Notes: a model not told the origin generated them from the sequence alone. 64,000 nt of DNA from Mucilaginibacter flavidus (GCF_024055575.1 NZ_JAMXOE010000014.1:62001-126000); one strand, 5' to 3'; counted from the stretch's first letter, positions 18,201 to 25,925 are shown. A program made the numbers and translations.

Positions 18201-19352
18201 CGCAACCGTGATGTGCAGCTTACTGTTGATGCTCAACTGCAAACGGGCATACAGCAGGCAATGGCGGCAGACACCGCTTTACAGGATAACCGGGTGTCGG
18301 TAGTTATTATGCTGCCCCAAACCGGCGATGTGCTGGCTTCGGCTGTTTACCCGCTGCCGCCTGTGCACAACTACGATCAGTTAACAATGCCGCAGCAGGA
18401 GCAAAATAAACTTTCGCAGTGGATGACTACAAGCGATTTAGGCTTTACTTATGCCACACAGCCGGGTTCAACCGCCAAGGTTTTAACAGCCATGGCATCG
18501 TTCAATAAACTGGGTTTAGCGGCTAACGATGTGAAATTTCATGTAAGCATGGAAGAGCGTATCCGTACTAAAGGCATCGAGCCGGATGAAACGGGGATTA
18601 TCACTTTGGAGCAGGCGATAGCAAAATCAAACAACGTGTATTTTATTAAGCTTGCCAATGAAAAACAATTACAGGAAGATATGGCTACGCTTTATATGAA
18701 AGCGGGAATGTTTTTGCATGGCGTAGGCGGTTACTATTACAATAAAAAGCCCGAAAATACAGACCAGGAAAATAAATGGCGTGACTTTTGGCGTAAAACG
18801 GAGTTTAACACCAGGCCACGTTACGACCCGAACAACATTCATAAAACCCGTGCAAAAGGTATATCAGGTATGGCATGGGGGCAGGGCGAACTGATTGCTA
18901 CGCCTGCTGCGGTTGCCAGGCTGGTTTCGAGCGTAGCTAATGGCGGATCGCTGGTGGCCAACAGGTTTGTATTGAAAGTAAACGATACTGTGCAGCCCGT
19001 TAAAAGCAGCATACAACTGGCTAACGACCCTAAATATGCAGCATTGCTTACAAAATACATGATTGAGCAAAGTGCGCCGAAAGAACCGATATTAAATTTA
19101 AAGGTTGCGGGCAAAACCGGTACACCCGAAAGAATTTGGAAAGGCAACAGCATAAACGACGGCTGGTACGTGTTTTTTGCCCCGCTGGCAAAAGGCAAGG
19201 GCAATATTGTAGTGTGTATCCGAATCGAATCGACCAAGGGGTCGTCGGATGCTGTGCACTTTGCGGGGCGTACGGTTATTCCACTATTACGCAAGGCTGG
19301 TTACATAAAAGATATTCAGCCGGTTAGTGAAACCGAAACACCTGTTGAGTAG
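15288..19352 (+). CDS. SEDS glycosyltransferase-transpeptidase (FtsW/RodA-PBP) fusion
   Basis: The 1354-residue bifunctional peptidoglycan synthase joins a polymerase and a cross-linking enzyme. Helix 1 (about 9-28) leads to a 270-residue extracytoplasmic region with a carboxypeptidase-regulatory/Cna-B-like strand pair (I-S-G-K-I-L near 159). The SEDS part (about 305-790) keeps L-G-D-M-G-P (501-506), P-E-A-H651-T-D653 with G-E-N-F-G, and L727-P-F-E-S-Y-G-G-S-S. The transpeptidase part (about 810-1345) starts with the F-D-R-Q-G-R-I-L-A hinge and keeps S1061-T-A-K1064, S1114-N-N and K1276-T-G. Both activities therefore look intact. Separate rodA/mrdA and ftsW/ftsI genes are normal, so this is probably an additional, kinase-controlled synthase. 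It is one base from the phosphatase gene. Confidence 0.95.
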   Translation: MGARKKERVFLLLTTILLALLFGRLFIVQQQNFADVDKRLKDGTMVNLNAPKPAQNLASLLRKGYYFDDEKDISLIEKTVAERNKTESKFDNIGEINKLKYNVDADAAFADGGKSYKDRVQVSRMLLGYTGDDSVRFTQERTGPPSLPATTDLGLAGNSISGKILNKDAPVAGVLVRLQMIVPQDSIFNDEESEVVKTKIQTGNGFKLTYIADEKGINHLQTLTAYARTGSQGEYSFTNLPANKAFNVLPLQPGFQFGRSQGTENLDRDEAFNFYQSPHTIRLISSKDFNILKKEKALIIRTPDEYNLWYWIIAGCFFACFFIIHLVLSGKFPDADQVVLPLVMILTGISFIMLLSLQDPLRDRFFAKDSLVYLGMGFAAMLLLLFLKLRRFTPDSGLYRMFVFKNSQKAANGWPWIIAAMGLLLLTIRFGTGPEGSGVKVNLFGFQPSEIVKYLIIFFLAGFFAINERFISEYASWRKRWSFFSFAVIAIAFTLLLFLMLGDMGPAIVICFTFIILFSFSRGDFMFMALSVVFYVLITWVFKNVWLSTLLTVIMLALNFLSKRRTLSESAIMALIIISGFLTIDKIPYLDKLVPGPVQRLVDRKAIWQDAWNNEVYGGDQVANGLWAMSGGGITGQGVGESFAKTIPEAHTDMILPAIGENFGWTGIVSIFLLFLLYLHRSIIIGRQTGTPFLFYLCAGIGICTFIQFLLIAGGSTGALPLSGVALPFESYGGSSLVANFLAAGFLLSASLVKGTPVQMSFITKQQDRNLVPALLVACIGIILLVVNISSYLFDSKKWIVKPALVADRSGARMFSYNPRIAILMNKLQAGTLFDRQGRILATSNPVLIKKQQSAMNAAGAGGFDVDSAMHKRLTRYYPFEEQMFFWTGDDNTGVFNGSTNGYFAEYEHAAELRGFKMPVVSFNAHASRFKEDRFLPMGVKEMSVSKRDYGALAPLLLAGINSPAVEAFKKRNRDVQLTVDAQLQTGIQQAMAADTALQDNRVSVVIMLPQTGDVLASAVYPLPPVHNYDQLTMPQQEQNKLSQWMTTSDLGFTYATQPGSTAKVLTAMASFNKLGLAANDVKFHVSMEERIRTKGIEPDETGIITLEQAIAKSNNVYFIKLANEKQLQEDMATLYMKAGMFLHGVGGYYYNKKPENTDQENKWRDFWRKTEFNTRPRYDPNNIHKTRAKGISGMAWGQGELIATPAAVARLVSSVANGGSLVANRFVLKVNDTVQPVKSSIQLANDPKYAALLTKYMIEQSAPKEPILNLKVAGKTGTPERIWKGNSINDGWYVFFAPLAKGKGNIVVCIRIESTKGSSDAVHFAGRTVIPLLRKAGYIKDIQPVSETETPVE

Positions 19353-19445
19353 TTGTGTATTAGAGATTAGTCGGGAAAAAAATAAGATGGTATTGACTTT
19401 ATGTCCGAATGCCAGTCACAGTAAATAAAAAAAATAGTTTGTTAT

Positions 19446-20228
19446 ATGTTTAACCTGTTTAAAAAGAGTGAAAGCAATGCCCCGGATGATGTGAAGGGCT
19501 TAAGGGACGCGCTGCTACGGCTGGTGAAAGATCAGTTACAAAAGTCGGAGGGGGGCGAAGGGCGCCATATAAAGGGTATACACATTTTTATAAATGCAGG
19601 CACGGCCGACCGGCATTTGTATGAGGGAGCCGTTTACCTGGATGAGCAGGAGAAATTTAAAGAAGAAATTCAACGCATTGCCGATGATTTTGCACTCGAT
19701 TTACCTGCTAATTGGGCGATGGAAATTGCATTTACTGATGAGTTTCCGCCCGATGCAATTAAAGCAGATGGGCTTAGTGCAGCGATATTTATCCGCACAA
19801 AAGAGCACAATATCCAGCGTTCGGGTTCGGCGCGGATAACTATTTTAAACGGGAAAGCTGAAAAGGTAGCTTACGAAATAACATCAGCCGATGGCAAAAT
19901 AAATATCGGCCGCGAGGCCAAAGCGCAGGTAAGTGATGGCTTTTTCAGGTTGAACCAAATTGCGTTCCCGGGCGACAGCAAAAACGAAAGTAACAAATTT
20001 ATCAGCAGGCAACACGCGCACATTGAATGGAACAATGAGAGCGGCTGTTTTATTTTGTTTGCTGATGAAGGCGGGGTGCCTCCTGGCAACAAAATAAAGA
20101 TAAAAACACCCGGTGTAGAAAATTTAACGAAGTTGCACTCAACCCAAATTGGGCACAAACTAAACGAGGGCGACCAGGTGATATTGGGCGAGTCGGCGGT
20201 GTTTGAATTTAGCTATCACACGTCGTAA
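19446..20228 (+). CDS. FHA-domain phosphothreonine-binding protein
   Basis: The 260-residue cytoplasmic protein has an N-terminal alpha/beta region (about 12-125) and a C-terminal FHA domain (about 128-258). The phosphothreonine-binding residues are present: G155-R156 in N-I-G-R-E, S187-R188-x-H190 in I-S-R-Q-H, and a late L-N-E-G-D-Q-V-I-L-G strand. It is the active counterpart of the degenerate FHA protein at 12815, and the N-terminal region may be related to it. The gene sits 93 bp after the synthase and only 2 bp before the second kinase, so it is probably cotranslated with it. I infer that it recruits phosphorylated kinase or synthase. FhaA or FhaB are functional analogues. Confidence 0.88.
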   Translation: MFNLFKKSESNAPDDVKGLRDALLRLVKDQLQKSEGGEGRHIKGIHIFINAGTADRHLYEGAVYLDEQEKFKEEIQRIADDFALDLPANWAMEIAFTDEFPPDAIKADGLSAAIFIRTKEHNIQRSGSARITILNGKAEKVAYEITSADGKINIGREAKAQVSDGFFRLNQIAFPGDSKNESNKFISRQHAHIEWNNESGCFILFADEGGVPPGNKIKIKTPGVENLTKLHSTQIGHKLNEGDQVILGESAVFEFSYHTS

Positions 20229-20230
20229 CG

Positions 20231-21535
20231 ATGAGCAAGATATTTACCATAACTGAAGGTTTGGAGAACATGGGCGCGCTGCGCACCGGCGGGCAGGGCT
20301 CTGTGTATAAAGGCAGGCGGGTTGGCCCAATTATAAGTGCGGTTAAGCTGCTACCTACGCCCATCCACACCGAAAGCATGGACGACTTAAACTACCGGAA
20401 TTTTATAAACGAGGTAGAAAAGTTGAAAAAGGTAAATGAAATACCTAACCCAAATGTTGTTAAAATAGTGAACTCAGGTATAACCGAAAGCGGCTCGTTG
20501 CCGTTTATCGAAATGGAGTTTATTGAAGGGCCGGACTTGGGTGAGTTACTGAAACCACCGCACGAGAAGATTTTCACCATAAAAGAAGTGATAAAACTGG
20601 CCGACCAACTGGCGTGTGCGCTATCGCATTGCCACAAGGTGGGGGTAAAGCATGGGGATATAAAAAGCAATAACGTAAAGTATAACATCCATTCGGGTAA
20701 TTATGTGCTGCTGGATTTTGGTCTGTCGGTTATGTCCGACGAGCAGCGGCGCAGCAGTATGCGGCATGCAGGGGCCATTGAGTTTATGGCGCCGGAGCAA
20801 AACGAAGGGCAAATGTTATTCCAAACTGACATTTACAGTTTTGGGGTTGTGTTATACGAATTGCTGGGTGGACGGGTGCCTTTCCCGCTGGAAGATAACG
20901 GGGAGACTGCCCGCAACCATATCATGCTGTCGCATATGGAATCGCCGGTACCTGATGTGATGGAACTGCGCGAAGAAAACATGCCTGAAGTTTGGCCTGA
21001 GCGCGAAATGCAAGTGCCTGCCTGGTTGTTGCACCTGATTGCAAAATGTCTTGAAAAATCGCCTGAAAAACGATATGCGGACGGGATAGCCTTGCACGAT
21101 GCAATTAACGAAACTATGGTGGCCGAAAGCCAGGAAGATGCAGCTGATGCTATCACGGCACTCCAGGCGGAAAACGACAGGTTGCTGGAAGAGCTAACTC
21201 ACTATCGCCAAAAACAGGCCAGTGGAAAGTCGACTGTGACCATTTCGAAGAGTTTAATGGCCGGCCTTGTGGTATTACTTTTGGGTTCTGTTGCTTTTGG
21301 ATTGTTTAAATCGCCTTCGGCAAAAACTGTTCCTCCCTTGCAAATAACCGATACCCCGTTTTATGCGCAAAAAAAACTGATAGTTAATAAAATAGTTCCG
21401 AAAAAGAAACACATAATTCCAAAGGATACAGTTAATAAAGATACTGCCAGCGTGGATACCACGAAGTCCTTAAAGCCGGTTCACAAAAAAAAGGTGGTGC
21501 ACAAAAAGAAAAAGAAATTCCTTGGGATTTTTTAA
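20231..21535 (+). CDS. Membrane Ser/Thr kinase (eukaryotic-like), second copy
   Basis: The 434-residue paralogue of the kinase at 11511 keeps all motifs: glycine loop at 19-25, K39, E61, D143 in H-G-D-I-K-S-N-N, D162-F-G and A187-P-E. The two differ beyond residue 290: this one has a short coiled coil (A-L-Q-A-E-N-D-R-L-L-E-E-L at about 314-326), a membrane helix (about 347-365) and a strongly basic extracytoplasmic tail ending in Lys/His clusters. The basic tail could touch anionic envelope polymers, but this is inference. Non-RD (HGD) and without PASTA repeats. It closes the operon, 2 bp after the FHA gene. The nearest downstream gene is 117 bp away. Confidence 0.92.
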   Translation: MSKIFTITEGLENMGALRTGGQGSVYKGRRVGPIISAVKLLPTPIHTESMDDLNYRNFINEVEKLKKVNEIPNPNVVKIVNSGITESGSLPFIEMEFIEGPDLGELLKPPHEKIFTIKEVIKLADQLACALSHCHKVGVKHGDIKSNNVKYNIHSGNYVLLDFGLSVMSDEQRRSSMRHAGAIEFMAPEQNEGQMLFQTDIYSFGVVLYELLGGRVPFPLEDNGETARNHIMLSHMESPVPDVMELREENMPEVWPEREMQVPAWLLHLIAKCLEKSPEKRYADGIALHDAINETMVAESQEDAADAITALQAENDRLLEELTHYRQKQASGKSTVTISKSLMAGLVVLLLGSVAFGLFKSPSAKTVPPLQITDTPFYAQKKLIVNKIVPKKKHIIPKDTVNKDTASVDTTKSLKPVHKKKVVHKKKKKFLGIF

Positions 21536-21652
21536 TATCGGCAACCTTTTTTTAGACATTTTACCGGGTTAATTGGCTATTTCGCAGTATAAAATGCAGT
21601 TGTTTAACTAGCTTTACGTTAAGCTTAGTGCCCCTAATAATAATACACTGCG

Positions 21653-22288
21653 TTGTCTAAAAAAGTAATCCTGATATTTACCTGTTTGAGTACATTTTTT
21701 GCCGCGAATTTATTATTCGGGCAGGATACGTTATTTAACGGCAGGAAATACAAAATAGGTTTTGCAACCGGCGCTGGTTTCCAGTACATTGGGCAATTAA
21801 CGGGCAGCAATAGCCATTCCATCGCACTTAACACCGACTACTACTATCAGGTTAAATTTTACCAGCTGCAATATTCCATCGCCATTTCCCGAAAAAGGAA
21901 TTTTGGGATTGAATTACTGGCACAGCCACAGTATAATACTACCAAGTACAAAATGTACCCGCATGATGATACTAAGGATTACCTTACCGGCTACGAATAT
22001 GGGCTAAACATCGGTTTCCTGTTCCGAAAAAATGTGGCGAACGATTTATTAAGTTTTTATATGATGCTAAGCTCCGGGCCACATTATGCTTCGGGCACAC
22101 CACACAGGCAGGCTAATGGTTTTGTGTTTTCAAACAACTTATGCGCCGGGATAAATCTCCGGATTTATAAAAGCCTGTACCTGGACGTAAGGCCCGGTAT
22201 CAGGCATATTAGTAACGCAAAGTTCAGAATCCCCAATGCCGGGTTGAATGATATAACATTAACCGAAGGCGTTTTTGTTGCCTTTTGA
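21653..22288 (+). CDS. PagL-like lipid A 3-O-deacylase (acyloxyacyl hydrolase)
   Basis: The 211-residue outer-membrane protein has a signal peptide (about 1-23, ending before Q24) and alternating beta strands. Near the C-terminus it reads R-H-I-S-N-A-K-F-R-I-P-N-A-G-L-N (about 190-205), the conserved block of the PagL/acyloxyacyl hydrolase family, where His and Ser form part of the active site. Such enzymes remove the 3-position acyl chain of lipid A. The start is a TTG at 21653, since no ATG or GTG gives a signal peptide. It is next to, but probably not part of, the kinase operon. Function is inferred from the motif. Confidence 0.75.
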   Translation: MSKKVILIFTCLSTFFAANLLFGQDTLFNGRKYKIGFATGAGFQYIGQLTGSNSHSIALNTDYYYQVKFYQLQYSIAISRKRNFGIELLAQPQYNTTKYKMYPHDDTKDYLTGYEYGLNIGFLFRKNVANDLLSFYMMLSSGPHYASGTPHRQANGFVFSNNLCAGINLRIYKSLYLDVRPGIRHISNAKFRIPNAGLNDITLTEGVFVAF

Positions 22289-22540
22289 CTAATTATATCG
22301 CAACAACAAACATTTCCTCTGTCAGTCGAAAAGTCTTAAAAAATGTTAAAAAAGACCATTTTCATTTCAACTACAGATTTGAACGGTATTATTGTTGTTG
22401 TAACTGATAATTTACAATCAGAAATTCAGGAAATATGTCGGGTTCGTCGGCATGACGGGCCTGGTAGTCCATACTCATACGTTTGAAACGTGGGATAGCA
22501 ATATTTAAAGGTAATTAAGGACAATGATTTTAAATTAAAA

Positions 22541-22969
22541 ATGGACAGAAAAGAATTTCTTTCGGCAATTGGTGTAAGCGCGGCAGCTTTCACCGTTATG
22601 AATTGTGTAGCCTGTTCAAAAGGCTCAAACCCCGGTTCATCAAATTCGGTAAACGGACCTACAGGCGTAGATTTTACAATTGATTTAACAGCGACCGCTA
22701 ACTCGGCGTTGCTTGCAAATGGCGGCTACCTGGCTCAAAATAATATTATTATAGCCAAAACAACCGCCGGTGCTTACATAGCCGTACAACAATCATGCAC
22801 ACACGAAAATTATCCGCTGGTATACCAGGGCAGCAGCCAACAATTTTACTGTAATAATCACGGGTCGGCATTTACGGAGGCGGGAGTTGTTAAAAATTCA
22901 CCGGCGCGTCAAAATCTTACCGTGTACAATACTACATTAACCGGAGCATCGTTAAGAATTCATTCATAA
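22541..22969 (+). CDS. Exported Rieske [2Fe-2S] protein
   Basis: The 142-residue protein has an N-terminal export signal ending in a Cys-containing region (C22, C25) that may be lipidated, and a Rieske fold. The cluster ligands are C86-x-H88 in S-C-T-H-E-N-Y and C104-x2-H107 in Y-C-N-N-H-G-S-A-F, spaced as in arsenite oxidase/dioxygenase-type Rieske domains. The chain ends at H-S with T134-G-A-S137 close to the C-terminus. It begins the redox block with thioredoxin-like, ApbE, DUF4266 and DUF3570 genes, with 15 bp to the next gene. It probably transfers electrons in the periplasm; partner unknown. Confidence 0.88.
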   Translation: MDRKEFLSAIGVSAAAFTVMNCVACSKGSNPGSSNSVNGPTGVDFTIDLTATANSALLANGGYLAQNNIIIAKTTAGAYIAVQQSCTHENYPLVYQGSSQQFYCNNHGSAFTEAGVVKNSPARQNLTVYNTTLTGASLRIHS

Positions 22970-22984
22970 ACTATTAAATATTAT

Positions 22985-23422
22985 ATGAAATTATTATTTG
23001 CATCATTTATAATCGGCCTGTTTTCACAGGTTACCTGGCTTGGTGATTTTAACCAGGCTACTACTGAAGCTTCTAAAACACATAAACTAATATTGGTAAA
23101 CTTCTCAGGATCTGACTGGTGCGGCCCTTGCATAAGGGAGCGCAAGGAAATTCTGGAGACTTCGGCATTTGAAGATTTTGCGTCGTCTCACCTGGTATTG
23201 GTTCGTGCAGATTTTCCGCGCCAAAAGAAAAATATGCTAAGCAAGGAGCAAACGAAACTGAACGAACAGCTGGCAGAAAAGTATAACCCCGATGGTAAGT
23301 TTCCTTATACATTACTAATTGACGAGCACGGCAAGGTATTAAAAGAGTGGGACGGCTTCCCTAATGAATCGCCCGAAAAATTTGTTGAACAAATAAACCC
23401 TTTTACCACTCCGGGCAGCTAA
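22985..23422 (+). CDS. Exported thioredoxin-like protein
   Basis: The 145-residue protein starts with a short signal-like stretch (about 1-18) and has a thioredoxin fold with the active motif W45-C46-G-P-C49. A cis-Pro follows in K-F-P-Y-T-L-L (about residue 107), and a C-terminal D-G-F-P turn fits thiol-disulfide reductases of the thioredoxin-like (DUF255-near) group. It lies between the Rieske and ApbE genes, 4 bp before the latter, so it is likely part of the same operon. It may keep Cys residues of the DUF4266 lipoprotein reduced; that link is inferred from position. Confidence 0.88.
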   Translation: MKLLFASFIIGLFSQVTWLGDFNQATTEASKTHKLILVNFSGSDWCGPCIRERKEILETSAFEDFASSHLVLVRADFPRQKKNMLSKEQTKLNEQLAEKYNPDGKFPYTLLIDEHGKVLKEWDGFPNESPEKFVEQINPFTTPGS

Positions 23423-23426
23423 TACT

Positions 23427-24365
23427 ATGTTAGGAATAGTTACGGTTCATAAACGCGTGCTTCGCTTAATGGGTAACCGTTTTGAGATCAGTGTTGTGAG
23501 CGATGACGAACACTGGGCTCACAAATGTATTGACGCTGCAGTTGAAGAAATCAGCAGGATAGAAAAGCTGTTAACAACTTTTAGCGATGACAGCCAAACC
23601 AACCAGGTAAACCGAAATGCAGGCGTACAGCCTATAAAGGTTGATCGCGAAGTTTATGAATTGGTTGAGCGCGCTTTAAAAATATCGGGGTTGACACAGG
23701 GCGCGTTTGATATCAGTTACGGTGGAATTGACAAAAGCCTGTGGAACTTTGATTTAAGTATGACAGCGCTGCCCGACCCTGAAGTAGCCCGTGAGTCGGT
23801 TCGGCTCATCAATTATAATAATGTAATACTTGATGAAGGCGACTGCACTATATTTTTAAAAGAAGAGGGCATGAGAATAGGATTTGGCGGGATTGGCAAA
23901 GGCTACGCGGCAGACAAGGCTAGGGCTTTGTTGCAGAACCTGGGTGTTACCAGTGGTATTGTAAACGCCGCAGGCGACCTGGTTACCTGGGGCACCCAAC
24001 CGAATGGTAAACCCTGGACCATTGCTATAGCCGACCCGGATAAAAGCATCACGCCTTTTAGTACGCTAAATATCAGCAATATGGCAATTGCCACATCGGG
24101 CAATTACGAAAAATACGTGATGATAGGGGGCAGAAAATACTCGCATACCATTGACCCGAAAACAGGTTTGCCAGTTACAGGCATAAAAAGCGTAAGTATC
24201 ATCAGCCCGAGTGCTGAGCTGGCGGATGCGATGGCAACGCCGGTGATGGTAATGGGGGTAAGGGTGGGGCTCGATTTAATAAATCAGCTAAAACAAATTG
24301 CCTGTATAGTTATTGATGATAATAATCAAATACACTGTTCGAAAAATATAAATATAAAAAACTGA
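23427..24365 (+). CDS. apbE: FAD:protein FMN transferase (ApbE)
   Basis: The 312-residue enzyme attaches FMN covalently to Thr/Ser of a target protein using FAD. Family signatures are visible: M-G-N-R-F-E-I near the start, G-F-G-G-I-G-K-G-Y-A-A-D (about 153-164), N-A-A-G-D-L (about 179-184), A-T-S-G-N-Y (about 217-222), H-T-I-D-P-K-T-G (about 237-244) and A-D-A-M-A-T (about 266-271). No signal peptide or lipobox is seen, whereas most ApbE proteins are exported lipoproteins; either it acts in the cytoplasm or the start is misplaced. It overlaps no gene but is 5 bp before the DUF4266 gene. Confidence 0.93.
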   Translation: MLGIVTVHKRVLRLMGNRFEISVVSDDEHWAHKCIDAAVEEISRIEKLLTTFSDDSQTNQVNRNAGVQPIKVDREVYELVERALKISGLTQGAFDISYGGIDKSLWNFDLSMTALPDPEVARESVRLINYNNVILDEGDCTIFLKEEGMRIGFGGIGKGYAADKARALLQNLGVTSGIVNAAGDLVTWGTQPNGKPWTIAIADPDKSITPFSTLNISNMAIATSGNYEKYVMIGGRKYSHTIDPKTGLPVTGIKSVSIISPSAELADAMATPVMVMGVRVGLDLINQLKQIACIVIDDNNQIHCSKNINIKN

Positions 24366-24370
24366 TCCGG

Positions 24371-24592
24371 ATGAAAAGAATGCCCCTGTTAATATTAACG
24401 TTTACAATAATTGCCTGCAGCATGTCGGCCTGCAGTTCGGTAAAAGCTTACCAAAAAAACCGGATAAACGATTCGGAAATGGAGCTTTCGGCCCGTAAAT
24501 CGCAAAAGTTTGAACAAAGTTTCCAGTTATACCGCGAGGGCGGTTCGGGAGCAAATGGCGGAAAGAGTGGCGGCGGCTGCGGTTGTAATTAA
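24371..24592 (+). CDS. DUF4266-type lipoprotein with C-terminal Cys-x-Cys
   Basis: The 73-residue lipoprotein has a signal with lipobox M-S-A-C (C21) followed by C-S-S-V-K-A-Y-Q-K. The chain is mostly polar and ends in a Gly-rich tail with G-G-G-C70-G-C72-N. The pattern matches DUF4266, whose members are short lipoproteins found next to DUF3570 proteins. Its function is not known; the terminal C-x-C could bind metal or be modified. It sits 5 bp after ApbE and 23 bp before the DUF3570 gene. Confidence 0.8.
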   Translation: MKRMPLLILTFTIIACSMSACSSVKAYQKNRINDSEMELSARKSQKFEQSFQLYREGGSGANGGKSGGGCGCN

Positions 24593-24615
24593 TAACAAAA
24601 AAGAATTTATTGTAA

Positions 24616-25836
24616 ATGAGAAAAATATACCTGGGCGTATTAGCCCTTTACTTGGGTATCCTGTCATCACATGCCCAAACCGCTGCTCCTGTTAAGGATA
24701 CCAGCAACTACGAAACCCGTAAGTTAAAGGTTGATGAAGTGAATTTTGTATCGGCATATTACCATCAAAACGGAAACAATTCGGCAGTTACAGGTGGCAT
24801 TGGCACCGAAAATTTGACTGATTTTGCAAACACACTTGATGTGCAGCTTTCAAAGCTTACCGGCAACGGGCATAAAAATACTTTTAATTTTGAGTTAGGT
24901 GTCGATCATTATACTTCAGCATCGTCGGATAAAATTGATCCTTATAGCGTTTCTTCTGCTTCAAGACAAGATACCCGGGTATATCCTTCGATAAACTGGA
25001 CGAATTCAAATGAAAAAACGGGCAATGCCTATGGCTTTTCCCTTTCCTACTCGCACGAATTTGATTACCAATCTAAAGGGTTTGGTTTTAACCTGACAAG
25101 GGTGTTTAATAATAAAAATACCCAGTTTGATTTCAAAGCCCAGGCTTTTTTAGATACCTGGAAGGTAATACTTCCGGTTGAACTGCGACCGCCAGGCTAT
25201 GGATCCGGGTCGAACCGCGATGAGAGGAACCCCGTGCCTAATGCACCGAGAAACTCGTTTAGTACCTCGTTCTCGCTGTCGCAGGTGATAAGTACGCGAC
25301 TGCAGGCCGCGTTAATAGTTGAGCCTTCGTATCAAAAAGGTTTGCTGGCCACAAAATACCAACGCGATTATTTTACTGATGGCAGTGAACGTGTTGAGAA
25401 CCTGCCCGGTGGCCGCTATAAGCTACCGGTAGCTATAAGACTTAATTACTTTTTAGATGACCATTTTGTAATCCGTACGTTTTACAGGTATTATATGGAC
25501 AATTGGGGCATAAGGGCTCATACTGCCGAAATTGAAGTACCTATTAAGTTTTCATCATTTGCATCTATAAGTCCGTTTTACCGCTATAATACCCAGCAGG
25601 GTACGCGTTATTTCACGCCGTACGGTTTGCATAACCCAACTGATGTTTTTTATACCAGTGATTATGACCTGTCAACATTGCACAGCAATTTTATAGGCGC
25701 AAACCTGCGATTGTCGCCGCCAAACGGAATATTTGGCTGGCAGCATTTAAATACGCTTGAGTTAAGGTACGGGCATTACATGCGTTCAACCGGCTTAAAC
25801 TCTGATATTTTAACATTGGCCTTAAAATTTAAATAA
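24616..25836 (+). CDS. Outer-membrane beta-barrel, DUF3570 family
   Basis: The 406-residue protein has a signal peptide (about 1-20, A-Q-T cleavage) and a long alternating beta pattern with aromatic girdle residues, ending in L-T-L-A-L-K-F-K, as in an outer-membrane barrel. Motifs such as V-D-E-V-N-F-V-S-A-Y-Y-H-Q and L-N-Y-F-L-D-D-H-F fit DUF3570. The family recurs beside DUF4266 and ApbE, so the barrel is likely the outer-membrane partner of the small lipoprotein. It ends the redox operon. Confidence 0.82.
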   Translation: MRKIYLGVLALYLGILSSHAQTAAPVKDTSNYETRKLKVDEVNFVSAYYHQNGNNSAVTGGIGTENLTDFANTLDVQLSKLTGNGHKNTFNFELGVDHYTSASSDKIDPYSVSSASRQDTRVYPSINWTNSNEKTGNAYGFSLSYSHEFDYQSKGFGFNLTRVFNNKNTQFDFKAQAFLDTWKVILPVELRPPGYGSGSNRDERNPVPNAPRNSFSTSFSLSQVISTRLQAALIVEPSYQKGLLATKYQRDYFTDGSERVENLPGGRYKLPVAIRLNYFLDDHFVIRTFYRYYMDNWGIRAHTAEIEVPIKFSSFASISPFYRYNTQQGTRYFTPYGLHNPTDVFYTSDYDLSTLHSNFIGANLRLSPPNGIFGWQHLNTLELRYGHYMRSTGLNSDILTLALKFK

Positions 25837-25925
25837 TTGGTAATTTTAGGATGGCAAAGCGTATATTGGATGAACTAAAATAAAGGCTTTACCGCAATAC
25901 CGGATATCAAAAAAAACTTAATTTT

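Noticed and set aside
22343..22508. A 47-codon ORF (22343-22486) and a 35-codon frame (22404-22508) upstream of the Rieske gene
   Set aside because: The second ends in a protein-like stretch (V-V-H-T-H-T-F-E-T-W) but has no convincing start, and neither shows a recognisable domain; a remnant or chance frames.
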